Origin: Streptomyces asoensis
GTDB lineage: Bacteria; Actinomycetota; Actinomycetes; Streptomycetales; Streptomycetaceae
DNA: 64,000 nt
Reading direction: 5' to 3'
NCBI RefSeq assembly: GCF_016860545.1
Contig: NZ_BNEB01000003.1
Coordinates: 2,046,001-2,110,000 of the forward strand
Shown: piece by piece, positions 61,175 through 64,000 of the stretch
Layout of the letters: each line of letters opens with the position of its first letter
Numbering within the stretch: position 1 is the stretch's first letter
The notes under the pieces: model-generated
The model's database searches: none
Told to the model about the DNA's origin: nothing
Seen by the model: the letters and a program-made list of their open reading frames with translations, nothing else
Position numbers and translations under genes: made by a program

Positions 61175-62137
61175 CTAGGGCTCGTCCGTCTCCGCTTCCA
61201 GCGCCGCCCGGGTGGCGGCTCCGTAGACCCCTGACTCGTCCTGGAGGACGACCCGGGCGAGCTGGTACGAGCGCACCGCGGTCTCGACCTGACGGTCGTA
61301 CGTACCGCTGTCGGCTCCGGTGTAGAAGCCGCTCTGCCGCAGACGCGACTGGAGTTCGGCGACCTCGGGCCCGGTGTCGCCGAGGCGCAGCACCGACGGC
61401 GCGGAGTCCGTCGCGCCGGGCCGGGGGCTCGCGGTCGCGGTCGTGTCGGCGGACGGGGCCGGGGCGGGGACGGCGGAACGCGAGGGCGCGGCCGGTGTGG
61501 TCGAGGGCGGTGCGTGGGTCCGGGAGGCTGACGGCGACGGTCGCGGCGTGCGCGAGGCGGCCGTGGACGGCGTTCCGGTCATCGTGGCCGCCGGGCTCCC
61601 GGACGTCTCCTCGGGCACCGGCGCCCGGACGCCCTGGGGGCGGACGCCTTCGCGTGCGGGGCCGTCGTACAGCAGGAATCCGGTGAGCACGGCCGCGGTC
61701 ACGGCGGCCGCGAGGACGCCCGCGAGGAGGAGGAGCCGCACCCGGCGCCCGGGCCGGCGCGGCGGGGTCCGTTCCCCCGGGCCGGCGTCCTCGGAGCCGT
61801 CCGCGGTGCGTCTCGCGGTGTCGCGCGCGGACGGCGGCCCGCCGGGGCCCTCCGCGGGCCACGGGACGGGGCGGACGGGTCCGGGGGGACCGGTGCCGTC
61901 CCCGGGGGCCCCGGCCTCGTCCCCGACCTCGCGCCCTTCCCCTTGGCCTTGGCTGTCGCCGAGGACGACGAACGGGCGGATGCGCACCGGGTCGAAGTCC
62001 TCGGCGGCGGCCGCCTCGGCCGTGCGCGCGCTGCGGTGAGCGTCGGAGGCGAGCCGGGCGCAGACGCACGCCGGTGTGCCGTCGTCGGCCCGGCGCGCGC
62101 CGCATAACGGGCAGACGTCGTCTTGCGGTTCACTCAC
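61175..62137 (-). CDS. Zinc-ribbon/transmembrane/peptidoglycan-binding protein with a TTA codon
   Basis: The 320-aa product has a cytoplasmic zinc-ribbon-like start (VCPLCGARR, then ACVCARL), a Pro/Gly-rich region, one transmembrane helix near residues 130-155 (LLLLAGVLAAAVTAAVLTGF), a long Ser/Thr/Pro/Ala linker and a C-terminal peptidoglycan-binding domain (LRLGDTGPEVAELQSRLRQS). Leu11 is encoded by TTA (62105-62107 on the plus strand), so translation should need the bldA tRNA. The GTG at 62137 is preferred because AGAGG lies before it and a TAGGAT -10 box lies at 62166-62171. An ATG at 62167 is possible but overlaps that box. Confidence 0.8.
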   Translation of the reverse strand: MSEPQDDVCPLCGARRADDGTPACVCARLASDAHRSARTAEAAAAEDFDPVRIRPFVVLGDSQGQGEGREVGDEAGAPGDGTGPPGPVRPVPWPAEGPGGPPSARDTARRTADGSEDAGPGERTPPRRPGRRVRLLLLAGVLAAAVTAAVLTGFLLYDGPAREGVRPQGVRAPVPEETSGSPAATMTGTPSTAASRTPRPSPSASRTHAPPSTTPAAPSRSAVPAPAPSADTTATASPRPGATDSAPSVLRLGDTGPEVAELQSRLRQSGFYTGADSGTYDRQVETAVRSYQLARVVLQDESGVYGAATRAALEAETDEP

Positions 62138-62165
62138 GGGATGCGCCTCTCGGGGCGGGCCTCCC

Positions 62166-62171
62166 ATCCTA
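62166..62171 (-). promoter_or_regulatory. -10 box of the zinc-ribbon protein gene
   Basis: TAGGAT (minus strand) overlaps the alternative ATG at 62167 and would give a leader of about 22 nt to the GTG at 62137. Confidence 0.45.
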
Positions 62172-62224
62172 TGCAGCCCGTCGCCCCGCCCCCTCCGAAC
62201 GACCGGACCGACCCCCGCAGACCC

Positions 62225-64000
62225 CTACGGGTGCCCGACGGTCACCTCGCAGTGCAGGTGCCGTCCCGGTCCCGTCTCGCGCAGCGGGCCGGTGAGGCGG
62301 AGCCGGGCGACCCCCAGCGGGCGGGCGCTGGACGTTGCCAGCCGCAGTTCCAGGTCGCCGGGTTCGACGACCCGGCGCCCCGCGCGGTCGGTGAACGCGG
62401 ACAGGTCGGCGTGGAAGCGGAAGGTCACCCGTGCCGCCGCGCCCGCCGCGAGCTCCAGCCGCCGGTACCCGACGAGCCGTACGTCGGGACGCGTCACGCT
62501 CGCCACCGGGTCGTGCAGGTACAGCTGCACGACCTCCGCGCCCGCCCGCCCCCCGGTGTTGCGGACCGTGACGGCCAGGTCGTACGAGCCGTCCGTGCCG
62601 ATCTCGGCGTCCGGCCCCGAGAAGTCCTCCCATGTGAACTCGGTGTAGGAGCGCCCGTGTCCGAAGGGGTACAGGGGGGTCGGGTCCAGGTTGCTGACCT
62701 CGCCCGCCAGGCCCAGCGGCGGCTGGAGGTAGGTCCAGGGCTGCCCGCCGGGCAGGTGCGGCACGCTCACCGGGAGGCGGCCCGAGGGGTTCACCCGGCC
62801 GGACAGCACGCCCGCCACCGCGGGGCCGCCCTCTTCGCCGGGGAAGAACGCCTGGACGACGGCCCCGAGCCGGCCGTGCCAGCGGCCGAGCGCGTAGGGC
62901 CGGCCGGTGAGCAGCACGAGGACGACGGGGACGCCCGTCGCGACCAGGGCGTCCAGCAGTTCGCCCTGGACGCCGGGCAGGCCGAGGTCGGCCACGTCGC
63001 AGCCCTCGCCCGAGGTGCCCCGGCCGAACAGACCCGCCCGGTCGCCGAGCACGGCCACGCAGACGTCCGCCTCCGAGGCGCGGGCGATGGCCTCCGCGAA
63101 ACCGGACGGGTCCGGGTCCGAGACCCCGCAGCCCTCTGTGAACGTGACCTTCGCGTCGGGGAGTTCCTCCCGCAGCGACTCCAGCACGGTCGGGACGGCG
63201 ATCCCCAGGTCCACCTCGGGGTGGTGGGTGAGGACATGGGAGGGGAAGGAGTAGCAGCCCAGCATCGCCAGCGCGTCCGCCGCCCTCGGGCCCACCACAG
63301 CGACGCGGGTGTCGGGGGCGAGGGGCAGCAGCCCGTCGGGGTTGTCCAGCAGGACCACCGACTCCTCAGCCAGCCTGCGGGCCAGGGCGCGGTTGGCCGG
63401 CGGGTCGAGGTCCACGGGCCCGGCCGACTCGGGCTCCGGCCGCCAGTCCTCGTCCAGCAGGCCCAGTTCGCACTTCTGGAGCAGGACGCGGCGGGCGGCC
63501 CGGTCGATCAGCTCCTCGGGGAGCTCGCCGGCGCGCACGGCCTCCACCAGCTCCTCGCCGTAGTACTTGACGGTGGGCAGCTCGACGTCGATGCCGGCGG
63601 CGAGGGCGAGGTGGGCCGCCTGGACGGGCGTGCCCGCGACCCGGTGCAGGGTCTGGAGGAAACCGATGCCGAAGTAGTCGGCGACCACCGTGCCGGTGAA
63701 GCCCCATTCCTCCCGCAGCAGGCGGGTCAGCAGCTCGGGGTCGGCGGAGGCCGGGACGCCGTCGCGTTCCGTGTAGGCCGCCATCACCGAGCGGGCGCCG
63801 CCCTCGCGCAGCGCCATCTCGAAGGGGGGCAGGGTGACGTCCGCGAACTCGCGTGTCCCGGCCCGCACCGGGGCCAGGTTGCGGGCGCCCGCGGAGGAGG
63901 CGTACCCGGCGAAGTGCTTCAGCGTGGCGACGATCCCGGCGGACTCGAGCCCGCGGACATAGGCCGTGCCGACCGTGCCGACCAGGTACGGGTCCTCGCC
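62225..64000 (-). CDS. GH3 family beta-glycosidase (partial, start outside)
   Basis: The last 591 codons are present; the frame is open to the window edge, so the true start lies beyond 64000. An internal ATG at 63868 is not the start, because GEDPYLVGT and ATLKHFAGY, conserved GH3 segments, are coded upstream of it. The catalytic nucleophile is the Asp in GTVVADYFGI. A middle alpha/beta domain (VAVVGPRAADALAMLGCYSF) and a C-terminal fibronectin III-like domain follow. It probably releases glucose or xylose from beta-linked glycosides. No signal peptide can be judged. Confidence 0.92.
   Translation of the reverse strand, partial: GEDPYLVGTVGTAYVRGLESAGIVATLKHFAGYASSAGARNLAPVRAGTREFADVTLPPFEMALREGGARSVMAAYTERDGVPASADPELLTRLLREEWGFTGTVVADYFGIGFLQTLHRVAGTPVQAAHLALAAGIDVELPTVKYYGEELVEAVRAGELPEELIDRAARRVLLQKCELGLLDEDWRPEPESAGPVDLDPPANRALARRLAEESVVLLDNPDGLLPLAPDTRVAVVGPRAADALAMLGCYSFPSHVLTHHPEVDLGIAVPTVLESLREELPDAKVTFTEGCGVSDPDPSGFAEAIARASEADVCVAVLGDRAGLFGRGTSGEGCDVADLGLPGVQGELLDALVATGVPVVLVLLTGRPYALGRWHGRLGAVVQAFFPGEEGGPAVAGVLSGRVNPSGRLPVSVPHLPGGQPWTYLQPPLGLAGEVSNLDPTPLYPFGHGRSYTEFTWEDFSGPDAEIGTDGSYDLAVTVRNTGGRAGAEVVQLYLHDPVASVTRPDVRLVGYRRLELAAGAAARVTFRFHADLSAFTDRAGRRVVEPGDLELRLATSSARPLGVARLRLTGPLRETGPGRHLHCEVTVGHP

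Overview
The window is GC-rich actinomycete chromosome, almost certainly Streptomyces. GTG and TTG starts are frequent, only one TTA codon was seen in a coding gene, and the gene order secE-nusG-rplK-rplA ... rplJL-rpoBC ... rpsL-rpsG-fusA-tuf-rpsJ ... rplQ-truA ... rplM-rpsI-glmM ... glmS-acpS-nnr-alr-tsaE-tsaB-rimI-tsaD is the usual one for that genus. It is a core housekeeping region: transcription and translation genes fill the first two thirds, and cell-wall precursor, cofactor and tRNA-modification genes fill the rest.

Layout. 1-5735: end of secE, nusG, rplKA, two tandem lipoproteins, then rplJL behind a long structured leader. 6292-13774: rpoB (TTG start) and rpoC, joined by a 12-bp intercistronic hairpin. 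13873-16404: a head-to-head pair made of a polytopic PIG-V-like membrane protein and a GtrB-type family 2 glycosyltransferase. 16662-21022: the str operon (rpsL, rpsG, fusA, tuf). 21105-21576: the broken remains of an ECF sigma-factor gene. 22107-33476: the S10 and spc operons through secY, then adk, map, infA, rpmJ, rpsM, rpsK, rpoA, rplQ and truA (to 39756). 39827-40702: a membrane-anchored protein of unknown function. 41190-43825: rplM, rpsI, glmM.

43930-64000 is more mixed. coaA and a DUF389 membrane gene lie antisense, glmS reads forward, and a two-gene antisense unit (an alpha-helical protein and a membrane-anchored M16 metallopeptidase) sits between glmS and acpS. Next come nnr, a G-rich degenerate repeat tract, an exported L,D-transpeptidase-like protein, alr, an alpha/beta hydrolase and tsaE. 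After these lie a 56-codon antisense gene behind an iron-box-like palindrome, a catalytically degenerate L,D-transpeptidase homologue, tsaB-rimI-tsaD, an 86-aa protein, a zinc-ribbon/peptidoglycan-binding membrane protein carrying a TTA codon, and the 3' part of a GH3 glycosidase that runs off the window.

Regulation visible in the sequence. Four ribosomal promoters share a TTGACC -35 box (rplK, rpsL, rpsJ, rplM). The rpsL and rpsJ leaders share an identical 25-nt hairpin-forming motif. Strong hairpin terminators follow nusG, rplA, rplL, rpoC, tuf, rplO, adk, rplQ, rpsI and glmS. Many genes in the last third lack a Shine-Dalgarno sequence and instead have a -10-like hexamer 6-8 nt before the start codon, as expected for leaderless mRNAs. 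A short dispersed repeat occurs three times in intergenic DNA. No CRISPR array, insertion sequence, tRNA or rRNA gene was seen. No wholly new system is proven; the best leads are the iron-box micro-gene, the bldA-type TTA codon, the shared str/S10 leader motif and the M16 peptidase pair.
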